Source of the DNA: Bacteroidales bacterium
GTDB lineage: Bacteria > Bacteroidota > Bacteroidia > Bacteroidales > UBA10428
Direction: 5' to 3'
DNA: 57,711 nucleotides
NCBI GenBank assembly: GCA_016930375.1
Contig: JAFGGU010000016.1
Span: 1-57,711 of the forward strand
Shown one piece after another: positions 17,957-27,355 of the stretch. The notes beneath the pieces are model-generated. The model did no database searches. It was given only the letters and a program-made list of their open reading frames with translations, and was not told the origin of the DNA. The translations under genes and the position numbers were made by a program. Each line of letters opens with the position of its first letter. The stretch's first letter is position 1.

Positions 17957-19065
17957 TTATGATCTGTCTCAGGTAATTTATTTTGTATTGCACATTGATA
18001 CACATCATAAGTCTTATTGATCATGTTCTCATAACTAAAGAATTCCCTGATCCTTTCAGCGCTTTTTTCCCCGAATTGTTGTCTGTTTTCAGGATGATCC
18101 ATCAGATAAATGATCTTCTCGGTAAGTTTTTCTTCAGAGCTGTTCGGGATGATAAATCCGGTTTCACCATCCAGTATGATCTCATTGGTACCACCTCCTG
18201 TGGTAGCAATAACCGGAACCCCCATTGCCATATATTCAAGAATGGAATTTGAAATACCTTCGTAATGCCTGTTGGTGTTGGTGGTAAGAACCCCTATATC
18301 AAATGTCTGAATTATGGATTCCACATCGCTTTGCCGGCCGGTAAAAATAACATTGGGCAGGTCAGATGCCATGGATCTCAATTCAGACAAAAGAATTCCA
18401 TCCCCCACACAGAGAAATGTTACATCGCGCTTCATGGCCAGGATCTTTCGGGCGGATTTGATCAAAGTATAATGATCCTTTCGGTAATCGATGAAACCAA
18501 CCATTCCAACAACAAAACCTGATGTAACAGCAAATCTGTCAAGAATATCCTGGCGGGGCAACAGGTTGCTGGTCCTTGTAAAATTGAATCCATTGTATAT
18601 TACCGTAGATTTTTCGGGAGGAGCGCCGTAAGCATCAAGTCCTGCTTTTGAATTGGAAAGGATTATATCTGAAAATGGAAATGTTAAACGGGCACGACGC
18701 CATCTCCAAGAGTATTTTTTGCATATAGCATTGGTTATCATAGCATTGACCAGCTTAATACGCATCAACAGGCTTACTGGTACGGCATAAACAGAGGACA
18801 TGGAACCCCAGGTATGAATGATATCGGGCCTAAATTCCCTGCACAACCCCCATATCCTGAAAATCACCAGAGGATCTTTTTTGATGAATCGTCTGATTCT
18901 GTGAATTCTTATGTTAAGGCTGTCAATATCGGGATAGGCATTTTCAGTATTGAGAGATATTAAGTGGATTTCTACACCCCGGTTGATAAGCCCTTTCATG
19001 CATTCAATCAGCCTTCTTTCCGCACCGCCACCTTTAAGGTTATCCGTAATCATTAATACTTTCAT
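17953..19065 (-). CDS. GT4 family glycosyltransferase
   Basis: About 370 aa from the ATG at 19065 (MKVLMITDNLKGGGAERRL), which is chosen because GT4 enzymes begin at this strand and it leaves a 14-base gap after the previous stop; an ATG at 19086 would add seven residues and overlap the neighbour. C-terminal domain: GFVVGMVGFIDYRKDHYTL and HYEGISNSILEYMAMGVPVIATTGGGTNEII. Together with the following gene it forms a pair of related glycosyltransferases. Confidence 0.88.
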   Translation of the reverse strand: MKVLMITDNLKGGGAERRLIECMKGLINRGVEIHLISLNTENAYPDIDSLNIRIHRIRRFIKKDPLVIFRIWGLCREFRPDIIHTWGSMSSVYAVPVSLLMRIKLVNAMITNAICKKYSWRWRRARLTFPFSDIILSNSKAGLDAYGAPPEKSTVIYNGFNFTRTSNLLPRQDILDRFAVTSGFVVGMVGFIDYRKDHYTLIKSARKILAMKRDVTFLCVGDGILLSELRSMASDLPNVIFTGRQSDVESIIQTFDIGVLTTNTNRHYEGISNSILEYMAMGVPVIATTGGGTNEIILDGETGFIIPNSSEEKLTEKIIYLMDHPENRQQFGEKSAERIREFFSYENMINKTYDVYQCAIQNKLPETDHK

Positions 19066-19079
19066 GTCTTTGAAATAAA

Positions 19080-20807
19080 TTACCACTGTTTTTTGGCAGC
19101 AATCAACGAATCCTTGCTGAGCAATGCATTCATTCGATGTATAATTAGTGCCCTGAAAGCCAATAAGTTGAAATCCAGACCGGGTTTAGGAACACTCTTT
19201 TTAATTAAAAATTTCACCCTGCTGGGCATACTATTCCGGATTTTTTGATAGGTTAAAATCCAGGCTGATCGTTTCATCAGTTTGTCAGGATTTAAAAGGA
19301 TTCTATCTGCTATATGATTTAATAATCTGTTCGGAAGAATTGAATTTGCAGCTATACCGGTAATTTCCTCTTTCAGGAAGCGTGCAATCTCAAATTCTTG
19401 GACAACACGGCTATGCGTTAAAATGGCTTCATATTTGGTAAATGGAATATCCGGAGATTTTTTCTTAATCAGGTCTTTAAGCAGTTTTTTATTCGTTCTG
19501 AGATCATCGGGTAAAGACCTTATAAAATCGACCACCCTGGATGTCATGAATGGAGAATATACTTCCGTATAGGAAAGCTTAATGTCATTCAATGCAGCCA
19601 TAAATGCAGGAATTCGGAAAACCGTAAAAAGCCTGTCTCTCCAGGAACAGAATGATTCACCCTCATTCCTTGTAAAGTAATCCGGCAATCGCTGTTCAGG
19701 CAGCCCAAATGAATTGAACTCACTGGTGTTTCCAAAACTTTGGATTGTTTTAATACTTAATGAATTAATAACTTCGTTGTAATTCAATAGTTTACGATAT
19801 CCGAAAGTATGATCTCCCCGGATTACACCTTCATAATTTTCACCAAACAGGGTAGACCAGATTTTCATTCCGTCCATATAAGCCCCTATGTGCTCAATAC
19901 GACCTTCTCCGGCTCCCAGGAACCTGCCAAGTACTATATTGAATTTTTCATTGGATCGGTCGGTAGTGTAATATGTATGAGGTATCCCATAAAAGTCGGT
20001 GATTGCCCTGGAGATAATTGCATCATTTATTTTAGTTGTTTCAGAAGAGGCCGTTCCCCAGGTAATAGCCCGTAATGCGGGTTTTTCCTTTAAATATAAC
20101 AGCAAACCACGGCTGTCATAACCACCTGACAGTGTCAATATCCATTTGTTCAGGTCCAAATCAGACCTGGAAAGTACATCCGTCAGAATTTCATCGAACT
20201 GTTTCAGATTTTGTTGATAGGTTTGCTTTTGATCAAGATAAATTACCGGTTTGGAGCTGATATTGATTTCCCAAGTCCTTCTGTTCAAGGTAAGTGTTGA
20301 ATTCAATGGAAGTGACTTGATTCTCCTGTCCCATGATAATCCGGGTCCGGTAATGCCCGAAAAAAGCATCCAGGGTATATTTTCATCATTGAAATGAAAA
20401 CTCTTGAGGCACATGATGATTGCCCGTTGGGAAGTGGCAGCAATGAAAACATTGATATCTGAATAATACCAAATCGTTCGCGATGCCAGCTTATCGCTGA
20501 TGGTTTCTGATACCTCATTGTTTGTCCGAAAGAGGGCAAATGTTCCATCTGGGATTCCTGATCCCGGCAGCCACCATTCGTGTTCAATATTTGCCATATG
20601 CCCGAGACATACTGAGGTATCCTGCACATGAATGGTCTGAACCGGATTAAATACGAAATATGCCAGGGAGCCATTCTGAATTACCCTGGTTTGGTTTCCG
20701 GCAATATTGTCAGGTATAAGATTACGGGAGATGGTATCGATATCTTTCACCACAGAATTTATCAGCCCGTTTCCGTTTCTTTCAACGATCATCAGCAGTT
20801 TCGCCAT
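19080..20807 (-). CDS. Asparagine synthase-like amide ligase without the Cys2 nucleophile
   Basis: 575 aa. The N-terminal half (1-190) follows the fold of the class II glutaminase domain in outline (FALFRTNNE, ERRIKSLPLNSTLTL-like segment) but begins MAKLLMIVERN, with no Cys at position 2, so glutamine hydrolysis is not expected. The C-terminal half has the PP-loop SGGYDSR (227-233), and EVYSPFMTSRVVDFIRSLP matching the AsnB 'YP.LD..V..F...LP' block. The arrangement recalls beta-lactam synthetase and lasso-peptide cyclase type proteins, which form amides with an amine other than ammonia. In this cluster it may couple an amine to an activated acid on a sugar. Operon position 3 from the end. 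Confidence 0.82.
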   Translation of the reverse strand: MAKLLMIVERNGNGLINSVVKDIDTISRNLIPDNIAGNQTRVIQNGSLAYFVFNPVQTIHVQDTSVCLGHMANIEHEWWLPGSGIPDGTFALFRTNNEVSETISDKLASRTIWYYSDINVFIAATSQRAIIMCLKSFHFNDENIPWMLFSGITGPGLSWDRRIKSLPLNSTLTLNRRTWEINISSKPVIYLDQKQTYQQNLKQFDEILTDVLSRSDLDLNKWILTLSGGYDSRGLLLYLKEKPALRAITWGTASSETTKINDAIISRAITDFYGIPHTYYTTDRSNEKFNIVLGRFLGAGEGRIEHIGAYMDGMKIWSTLFGENYEGVIRGDHTFGYRKLLNYNEVINSLSIKTIQSFGNTSEFNSFGLPEQRLPDYFTRNEGESFCSWRDRLFTVFRIPAFMAALNDIKLSYTEVYSPFMTSRVVDFIRSLPDDLRTNKKLLKDLIKKKSPDIPFTKYEAILTHSRVVQEFEIARFLKEEITGIAANSILPNRLLNHIADRILLNPDKLMKRSAWILTYQKIRNSMPSRVKFLIKKSVPKPGLDFNLLAFRALIIHRMNALLSKDSLIAAKKQW

Positions 20808-20827
20808 ATGTTTGCATTTAAGGAATT

Positions 20828-22381
20828 CTAAGAATTCCTTTCTGTTTTAAAGGGATGTTTAAGAAGAAATAGCCAGATCAGAAATTTTTTCCTGCAACGC
20901 TTGTACAGTTTCTTTTCCCGGGTAAGAAAGTACATATTGTTACGCAGAAGTGACGATAAAAAATACCTGCTTCTTTTTGATTTATTGACAGATCTGAATC
21001 TGGCCGGTTGAATTTCGGGTACCATAACTTCAATCCCAAGTTCTTTAAGCATGGCATTGAAACGAGATAGGCCGATCAGCCAAAGGAAGGCATTGGAGGC
21101 GTGATAACCATTTGTACCTTCCTTCACGATCTTCCCAAGCCTGTATACGTTATCAATATTTAAAACTTTGACATGTCTGAACAGATCAAAATCCAACATG
21201 GCAAAAAGCTGGTCATACAAAATTGTGGCGATCCATTCCCTGTAATTATTAAAACTTCGGCTCAATTCGGGATCCACATGTCCGGTATTTCCGGATAAGC
21301 TTCTATTTGTTCTTGCCCAGGGTATACCTGCGATATTGCCGTTGTATGTATCAAGAATTCTCCTGTAAATACCATCATTTCGCAGGGATGGATGAATACT
21401 CCACATATAGGAGAACACCTTTCTTGAAGTAAAAGCCTGGTGAAGGTTCGAATTTTGATCGAGTATACTCATAGCATGAGCAATCAGATTGCGCATATAC
21501 TGGCTTTGCCTTTCTATCTCGGCAATTTCATATTTATAGGTCCATGGAAATCTTTTTCCAAGGTCTGATAATGGAACCACGGATTGATTGTGAAGGAAGG
21601 AAACGTATTCATCTTTAATAAGTCCGAACCTGTTGAATGGTCGCAACGAAGAAAGTTCGAGGATATGACTTCCGCTGTATTCCGCACGACCGATGCCATC
21701 GCCAAAGCTACCTGCGATAATCAAAGAATCAGCGGGAATATTCTCGACCACCCATGACATGCCATGCAGATGATATCCATTGGTTATGCACCCCAGTTTC
21801 CAGACCGCAAGATCAATATTCTTCAGCACTGTTGACGGCTGTAACTCGATATTCTTCCATTTAAACCCCAGTTCCGAGGAAACCATTTCAGCAATTCTCA
21901 CGTCACGAGAATCTTTCTTCCCCCAGGTAAGGGCCGTAATTTCAGTTTTTATTTGACCTTGATTAATGCCTTCACGCAAGGCACATGCTATTATACGGCT
22001 ATCAAGTCCGCCGGACAATAACAGGTATCCGGTAGAATAACCCTGGCAGGCAAAAGCTAACTCTTCAATCAGCAAGTTGAAAAAGTGGTCTGCAATTACA
22101 TTTGCTTTGGCGAAACGAAATCCGTGGGGTGGCAGGTCAAAAAGTTCAATACCTTTTTCAGTTACTGCGGACATCCAGGGATTCTTTTTAATTTCCGTTA
22201 TTAAAGTTGTATCACCCAAAGGATAATACATGGAAATCATGGAAATAAATGTCGGAAGGTCCCATGAAAGAAGCTTTTTCGAGTTAATAGCCGCTTCATT
22301 GAAGGATTTAAACCAGATTCCGTCACCGGTAGTATATTGCGGCGGAGAATATAAACTTCCGTTATATTGAATCGATTTCAT
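20828..22381 (-). CDS. Asparagine synthase-like protein lacking the glutaminase domain
   Basis: 517 aa. Only about 100 residues precede the synthetase domain, and they contain no Cys2 glutaminase signature. The PP-loop is LLLSGGLDSRIIACAL (SGGLDSR at 123-129), with TWGKKDSRDVRIAEMV and AGSFGDGIGRAEYSG downstream, the latter matching the pyrophosphate-binding GxGxDE region in weakened form. The C-terminal region is basic. It follows the polymerase gene by 9 bases and precedes another AsnB-like gene by 20 bases. Likely an ATP-dependent amide- or ester-forming enzyme of the polysaccharide pathway; substrate unknown. Confidence 0.8.
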   Translation of the reverse strand: MKSIQYNGSLYSPPQYTTGDGIWFKSFNEAAINSKKLLSWDLPTFISMISMYYPLGDTTLITEIKKNPWMSAVTEKGIELFDLPPHGFRFAKANVIADHFFNLLIEELAFACQGYSTGYLLLSGGLDSRIIACALREGINQGQIKTEITALTWGKKDSRDVRIAEMVSSELGFKWKNIELQPSTVLKNIDLAVWKLGCITNGYHLHGMSWVVENIPADSLIIAGSFGDGIGRAEYSGSHILELSSLRPFNRFGLIKDEYVSFLHNQSVVPLSDLGKRFPWTYKYEIAEIERQSQYMRNLIAHAMSILDQNSNLHQAFTSRKVFSYMWSIHPSLRNDGIYRRILDTYNGNIAGIPWARTNRSLSGNTGHVDPELSRSFNNYREWIATILYDQLFAMLDFDLFRHVKVLNIDNVYRLGKIVKEGTNGYHASNAFLWLIGLSRFNAMLKELGIEVMVPEIQPARFRSVNKSKRSRYFLSSLLRNNMYFLTREKKLYKRCRKKFLIWLFLLKHPFKTERNS

Positions 22382-22390
22382 CTGAAAAGT

Positions 22391-23683
22391 TTAGATATTC
22401 TTTTGATTCAGCATAAAATTCTCCGCATCTAATGCGGATTTATTGTCAAAGTATTTATGGAATATCCCCAGAAGAGAACCGATGTAAAGAAACAAGACGG
22501 CTCTGTATGATATTTGTGTAATTCCGCCATTGAGCGATACAATAAGACACAGTATCACGAGTATTTTAAACATGTTTTTAAGTTCATAAAAATAGTCTTC
22601 CTCAGGAACGGCATTCTGATAGCGGAAATATTTCGAGATGATATCATAGAATGTAAGAAAATACAAAATCAATCCGATCATTCCTGCACCATGCAGGATC
22701 AGGTTGTAGTCGATATGAATCGGGCGGTCACCCCATCGGCCTTTGTAATAATTGCCGGATGAATTAAAGATTTCCTTCCCGATAAGGATTGATTTTGTAG
22801 AAGCAAATACTTCTTTGTAAATGATCACAGTTTCCTTGTACCGGTATTCATTCTCAAGTGAAGGATTATCAAAGGTCTCCCGTCTGGTCTGGAATTGCAG
22901 TTCCAGCACCTTTTGATAAAACGGAAACAGTGCCAGCAACATTACTACAAAAATGGCTGAAATAGCTATGAAATGAACTTTTCGCCTTGAAAACAGGAAA
23001 TATAGCATATAACCAAAAACCGGTATGAATACAGAGGTTCTTCGCATAGATAGGAGGAGGAAAATGAACACAAACACTGCGATTATGATAGCCAGAATGC
23101 GCATCCTCTTTCCCAGAAGTGGAATAATAATTGGTAATAAAACGATATAAAGTGCAGGTGAAAACAACTTACTGGCTACAAATCCTCCCAGTTTGATTCC
23201 GCCTCCGTAATAATCGATTCCCAAGTTAAATACTGACGAAAGCAAACTGTTCAAAACAAAGATTATTGCGAGGACCAACATCGATGAATTCAGGATGCGG
23301 AGATCCTTAACATTGCGAATAAAATAAAAACCAGCAGGCAGACACATAAGGGAGACGAATACACAGATGTAATCAACGGCTGAGTTTTCCATATCAGACG
23401 AAAGGGGCACCAACAAGAGTATATATAAAAGGAAAAGAGTCATCCATTTATTATGGGACAGGATATCCTTTTTGATAATTATCAGGAAAACAATAAAAAT
23501 GAAAAGAGACAGGTTTCTGATGGTTCCCAGGCCGCTTCCGGCCTGATAGAATCCATAAATAACATCGAACAGGATAACATAGATGGGCAGAAACAACAAA
23601 GCTTTGGTTTTAAGTTTGATCACGCCGTAGATCGATACAAAAACAGCGATAATCTGGAGCGATATTAAAACTATATTACCCAT
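22391..23683 (-). CDS. O-antigen polymerase/ligase-like membrane protein (Wzy-like)
   Basis: 430 aa with about ten to twelve hydrophobic segments (VLISLQIIAVFVSIYGVI, LFIFIVFLIII, ILAIIIAVFVFIFLLL and others) and a large hydrophilic loop at about 260-330 (ETRRETFDNPSLENEYRYKE ... WGDRPIHIDYNLILHGAG), the topology and H-N-x-x-L/H-x-G loop end seen in Wzy/WaaL proteins. Lies directly after the flippase gene (8-base overlap). Expected to polymerise lipid-linked repeat units in the periplasm. Confidence 0.82.
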   Translation of the reverse strand: MGNIVLISLQIIAVFVSIYGVIKLKTKALLFLPIYVILFDVIYGFYQAGSGLGTIRNLSLFIFIVFLIIIKKDILSHNKWMTLFLLYILLLVPLSSDMENSAVDYICVFVSLMCLPAGFYFIRNVKDLRILNSSMLVLAIIFVLNSLLSSVFNLGIDYYGGGIKLGGFVASKLFSPALYIVLLPIIIPLLGKRMRILAIIIAVFVFIFLLLSMRRTSVFIPVFGYMLYFLFSRRKVHFIAISAIFVVMLLALFPFYQKVLELQFQTRRETFDNPSLENEYRYKETVIIYKEVFASTKSILIGKEIFNSSGNYYKGRWGDRPIHIDYNLILHGAGMIGLILYFLTFYDIISKYFRYQNAVPEEDYFYELKNMFKILVILCLIVSLNGGITQISYRAVLFLYIGSLLGIFHKYFDNKSALDAENFMLNQKNI

Positions 23684-24926
23684 TTGACCGATGTTCAGAT
23701 TTTCTATAGTAATAAAAGTAGGTTGCCGATAAAAGAAAGCGAGTAATGATCAAACCAATAATGGCCCCCCATATATCGAAAAACCAGGTAAAGAATAGCA
23801 TAATAAAAAATCCTGCTATTGAAACAATGATGTTGATGTCCCTGATTAAGCTGTCTTTCATATGTATCAGGAAATAATTCCTGAAACCGTTTATGGAAGA
23901 TATTTGGTATACTGTGACTGAAAACACCATAAGGTACTTGCGTGTAACTGCGAATTCTTCACCAAGTAAAAAATGGACAAGTAATCTATTGAAGATCAAA
24001 ACAAACAAACTCATAAAAAAACCGGTAAACAACATCAGGAAAAGGAACTTGTTAAAGGCTTTCTTTTCCTTTGAAAGAAAGGGATAAAAAGTTTGTGAAA
24101 GAACACCGGCAACAGTATTGAAAAAATTTGTGATTTTGGTAATCCCTGAAAAATATCCGGTAATGACATTATTGGAAAAAAACCCAAGCAAAAAGGTTGA
24201 AGAATTGTTATACAGATTTGGCGCGAGATTGGAAATAAAAATGGCAAATCCTTCTTTCAATGTAATTTTTATATCCCGGAATGAGGGCAGGAACAATGTT
24301 ATTTTATAGCGGTGGAATATGATAAACAAAGAAATCAAACCGACCGAAATGAAACCCAGACCATTGAGCAGAGGTACCAGCATAAAATCACTTTTATCCC
24401 TTACAAAAATAAATATGCACACGGTGAAAATCAGTTTTGCGATCAGGTTCATGATGGATATATATTTCATTTTCTCGATCCCCTGGAAATACCAAATGGG
24501 GAACAATGCATGACCCAAAACCATCGAAGCTGAAAAATAATACAGGCCCTGATTCATCCTGAATTTTGTAAATAGGCTGACTACCAGAATCATGATAATC
24601 ATGCTGAAACCGAGTAGAAGTCCTTTGGTGAAGAAAACATTACTAAAAATCCTGTTAACTTCTGACTTGTTCTCATTATTAACAGAAATTGCCCGGGTGG
24701 CAGTAAGATTAAATCCATAATCAATCATAACGTTGAAATACTCTATAAAGGCTTGGGCAAAAGCAATGAGACCAAATTTTTCTGGCCCCAGTACCCGCGT
24801 CAGATATGGCAGTACAATCAACGGTTGGATTATGTTTATCAACCTCACTGATAACAGTGAAACAAAATTCCCAAAAAGTATTTTTGTCCTTTCCTTCCCC
24901 CAATACTTATTTAGGAATTTCATCAA
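23676..24926 (-). CDS. Wzx-like polysaccharide flippase (MATE/MOP superfamily)
   Basis: 416 aa, about twelve membrane spans. The N-terminal motif FVSLLSVRLINIIQPLIVLPYLTRVLGPEKFGLIAFAQ is typical of Wzx/RfbX proteins in Bacteroidota, and YGFNLTATRAIS follows as in the family. It would move the undecaprenyl-linked repeat unit across the inner membrane. Starts 24 bases after the Wzc stop; overlaps the polymerase start. The presence of Wzx, Wzy, Wzc and Wza together defines a Wzx/Wzy-dependent export route. Confidence 0.88.
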   Translation of the reverse strand: MMKFLNKYWGKERTKILFGNFVSLLSVRLINIIQPLIVLPYLTRVLGPEKFGLIAFAQAFIEYFNVMIDYGFNLTATRAISVNNENKSEVNRIFSNVFFTKGLLLGFSMIIMILVVSLFTKFRMNQGLYYFSASMVLGHALFPIWYFQGIEKMKYISIMNLIAKLIFTVCIFIFVRDKSDFMLVPLLNGLGFISVGLISLFIIFHRYKITLFLPSFRDIKITLKEGFAIFISNLAPNLYNNSSTFLLGFFSNNVITGYFSGITKITNFFNTVAGVLSQTFYPFLSKEKKAFNKFLFLMLFTGFFMSLFVLIFNRLLVHFLLGEEFAVTRKYLMVFSVTVYQISSINGFRNYFLIHMKDSLIRDINIIVSIAGFFIMLFFTWFFDIWGAIIGLIITRFLLSATYFYYYRKSEHRSNG

Positions 24927-24950
24927 TGTTCTTTTCCTTAAACAATATGA

Positions 24951-27344
24951 TTATACTGCCTGCTTTTTGGACAGCGATGGCTGTTCCTTTGTATAATAAC
25001 CATAGCCGTACTTACCATGTTTGCCCTGAACATCGTTTAATATCACACATAGATGACGGACCCCTTTCGAATATAGTTCTTTCTGAACTCCGGCGTACTC
25101 TCTTACAGAAGTATAATCCTGTCTGGCAACCAAAAGATTGAGTCCGGAATGTTCCATCAGAACAAAACTATCAGTTACTATGCCAACCGGCGGAGAATCA
25201 ACAATAATGTAATCATATAAATTTCTGAGATTACTAAACAGAATCTTGGTCTTTTCCATGGCAATGAGTTCGACCGGATTGGGAGGAATGGGTCCGGCCG
25301 GTATGAAATCGAGGTTGTCAATTACATTTCTAATCGTAATCGTATCGAGGGAGGCATCATTTATGAGGTATGAACTGATCCCGGCGTGGTCGTTTTTCGA
25401 AAAGATCTCAGTCAACCTTGGTTTGCGAAGGTCGAAATCAAGCATTATGGTTTTCTTCCCATACAATGCAAGTGATGACGCAACATTCAACGAAACAAAG
25501 GTTTTGCCTTCTCCGCCAAAAGAGGAAGTAATCAGAATAATCTGATTGGATTTTCCCTTCAGGAAGAAAGGAAGATTTGTTCGAATGTGCCTGAATGACT
25601 CGGATGTGGAAGAATTTGGAAATTTTACCAGTACATTATCGACCTTGTGGTAATTGTGAACTATTTTTCCGATCAGGGGATATCTGAGGTGTCTCTCGAA
25701 TGATTTTTCGTCCTTAATATAATCATTGAAATAATCAGAAATCCCGAATATAGCTGTAGGAAGGACCAGGGCTAATACCAGGGCAACAAGATAATTAAGC
25801 TTGCTCATGGGGGAAACTGGTTTGTCTCCATCCATAGCCGGTGGTTCTATCACCTCCAGGTTGGGCAGACTGGATGCCCTTGAAATTTCCGATTCCGCCT
25901 TTCGCTGTAATAAATAAGTGTAAATCGCATCATTGACATTAAATTTTCTTTCAATGCCTGTCAGTTCACGGCTCGTCCTGGGCAATTTATTAATCTCCGC
26001 ATTAAGTCCACCGATTTTTGAATTAATATCAGTGAGATTAAGATCGTTTGTACTCAAAACATAGTTCACATTCTCAAAGATGCTATTCTTGAGGTTATCG
26101 ATCTTAATGTTCAGCTGTTTCAGGTATGGGCTTTTCTCCTGGTTGTTTGCAATAAGGTTGTTTTTCTCATTGTTTAATACTATCAACTGCTGAATCATAT
26201 TGTTAAGCAACGGATCATCTATTCCCATCGAAGAGGGTGCTATCAGCTCCGAAATATTCTGGTTGGATTCAAAGTAATCCTTAATATAATCATAATACCG
26301 AGTTCTCAGATCCAATTGTTCCTTCTGAGATTGTAATTCCCGCATCTGATCATAAAGACGATTGGTTTTAGTACTGATGTCCATGACGGCATTGCTCGCC
26401 TGAAAATTTTGAAGTTTCATTTCAGTTCGCTGAAGGGAATCGTTGATATTGTTTAGCTGGCTGTCGATATAATCAATCGTATTGATGGCAATAAAGTTTC
26501 TCTTTTCCAGGCTCCTGTTAATGTATTCGTTCGTCAGACTCTGCAAGAATTCAATGGTTTTATTAATGACAGGAGTTTCAATTTTGATTTGTGCAAGATT
26601 TACATCTTCTTTGATCGGCTCAATTTTTATAGCATTGGAATATGCGTGGACCAGGTTTTTAATGTTATTGAAAACGAAATAGTAACTCCTGTTACCGGCT
26701 TCGGCGAGATTGAAATTCTTGTTCAATACAACCTTGAAACTGTAATTCTCATTGCTGATGGAATCATTAAAGGTATGATCTTCCCTGATACTGATTTTGC
26801 TGACCTGGTTGATTACTTTATCGGTGGCATAATTGTAAATCTTTACATCTTTTCCCTTGGCGGAGATTTTATAGACAACCTCATCAATGATCTCAATTTT
26901 AAACCGCATACCTACGGGTTGCGGATGTTCCTGATTAAAAACGATGATAAAAGGTGAATATTCATATATTTCTTTGTATCCCAAATAGTTTCGCTCATAA
27001 TAACTGACTTGAAAATTTAACTTTTTTATGGCGGTTTCAATAATTGGAGTTGATTTAAAAATATATATTTCGTTCTCAAAGTTGCTGTTTATAGTGAAAG
27101 GATTTAGTGAGGATAATACCGGGTTTCCTGGCTGAATCTGTGGTGTGGCTTCTTCATCATTGATTAGAATCGTGGTGTTGACATTGTAGGTGGGAATGGA
27201 TGTCTTATTATAAACCACAGCCAAAGTAATGCAAATGAATAAGAATGATGCATAATATATCCATCTTTTCTTGACTTGAATAAAAAAGTCTTTAAGATCA
27301 ATCGGATTATTTTGCGGATCTTCAATAACTTTCTCCGTAATCAT
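24951..27344 (-). CDS. Wzc-like polysaccharide co-polymerase / BY-kinase
   Basis: 797 aa. N-terminal Wzz domain with a first membrane span at about 30-50, a long coiled-coil-rich periplasmic part (150-480), a GNVR-like PRTSRELTGIERKFNVNDAIYTYLLQRKAE segment, a second span near 515-535, then a cytoplasmic CpsD/BY-kinase domain: Walker A SSFGGEGKTFVSLN (about 604-617), Walker A' IMLDFDLRKPRL, and Walker B YIIVDSPPVGIVTD. The tail is short with tyrosines in GKYGYGYYTKE, probable autophosphorylation sites though fewer than in Escherichia coli Wzc. It controls chain length and export with the adjacent Wza-like lipoprotein. Confidence 0.92.
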   Translation of the reverse strand: MITEKVIEDPQNNPIDLKDFFIQVKKRWIYYASFLFICITLAVVYNKTSIPTYNVNTTILINDEEATPQIQPGNPVLSSLNPFTINSNFENEIYIFKSTPIIETAIKKLNFQVSYYERNYLGYKEIYEYSPFIIVFNQEHPQPVGMRFKIEIIDEVVYKISAKGKDVKIYNYATDKVINQVSKISIREDHTFNDSISNENYSFKVVLNKNFNLAEAGNRSYYFVFNNIKNLVHAYSNAIKIEPIKEDVNLAQIKIETPVINKTIEFLQSLTNEYINRSLEKRNFIAINTIDYIDSQLNNINDSLQRTEMKLQNFQASNAVMDISTKTNRLYDQMRELQSQKEQLDLRTRYYDYIKDYFESNQNISELIAPSSMGIDDPLLNNMIQQLIVLNNEKNNLIANNQEKSPYLKQLNIKIDNLKNSIFENVNYVLSTNDLNLTDINSKIGGLNAEINKLPRTSRELTGIERKFNVNDAIYTYLLQRKAESEISRASSLPNLEVIEPPAMDGDKPVSPMSKLNYLVALVLALVLPTAIFGISDYFNDYIKDEKSFERHLRYPLIGKIVHNYHKVDNVLVKFPNSSTSESFRHIRTNLPFFLKGKSNQIILITSSFGGEGKTFVSLNVASSLALYGKKTIMLDFDLRKPRLTEIFSKNDHAGISSYLINDASLDTITIRNVIDNLDFIPAGPIPPNPVELIAMEKTKILFSNLRNLYDYIIVDSPPVGIVTDSFVLMEHSGLNLLVARQDYTSVREYAGVQKELYSKGVRHLCVILNDVQGKHGKYGYGYYTKEQPSLSKKQAV

Positions 27345-27355
27345 ATTCTATACTA

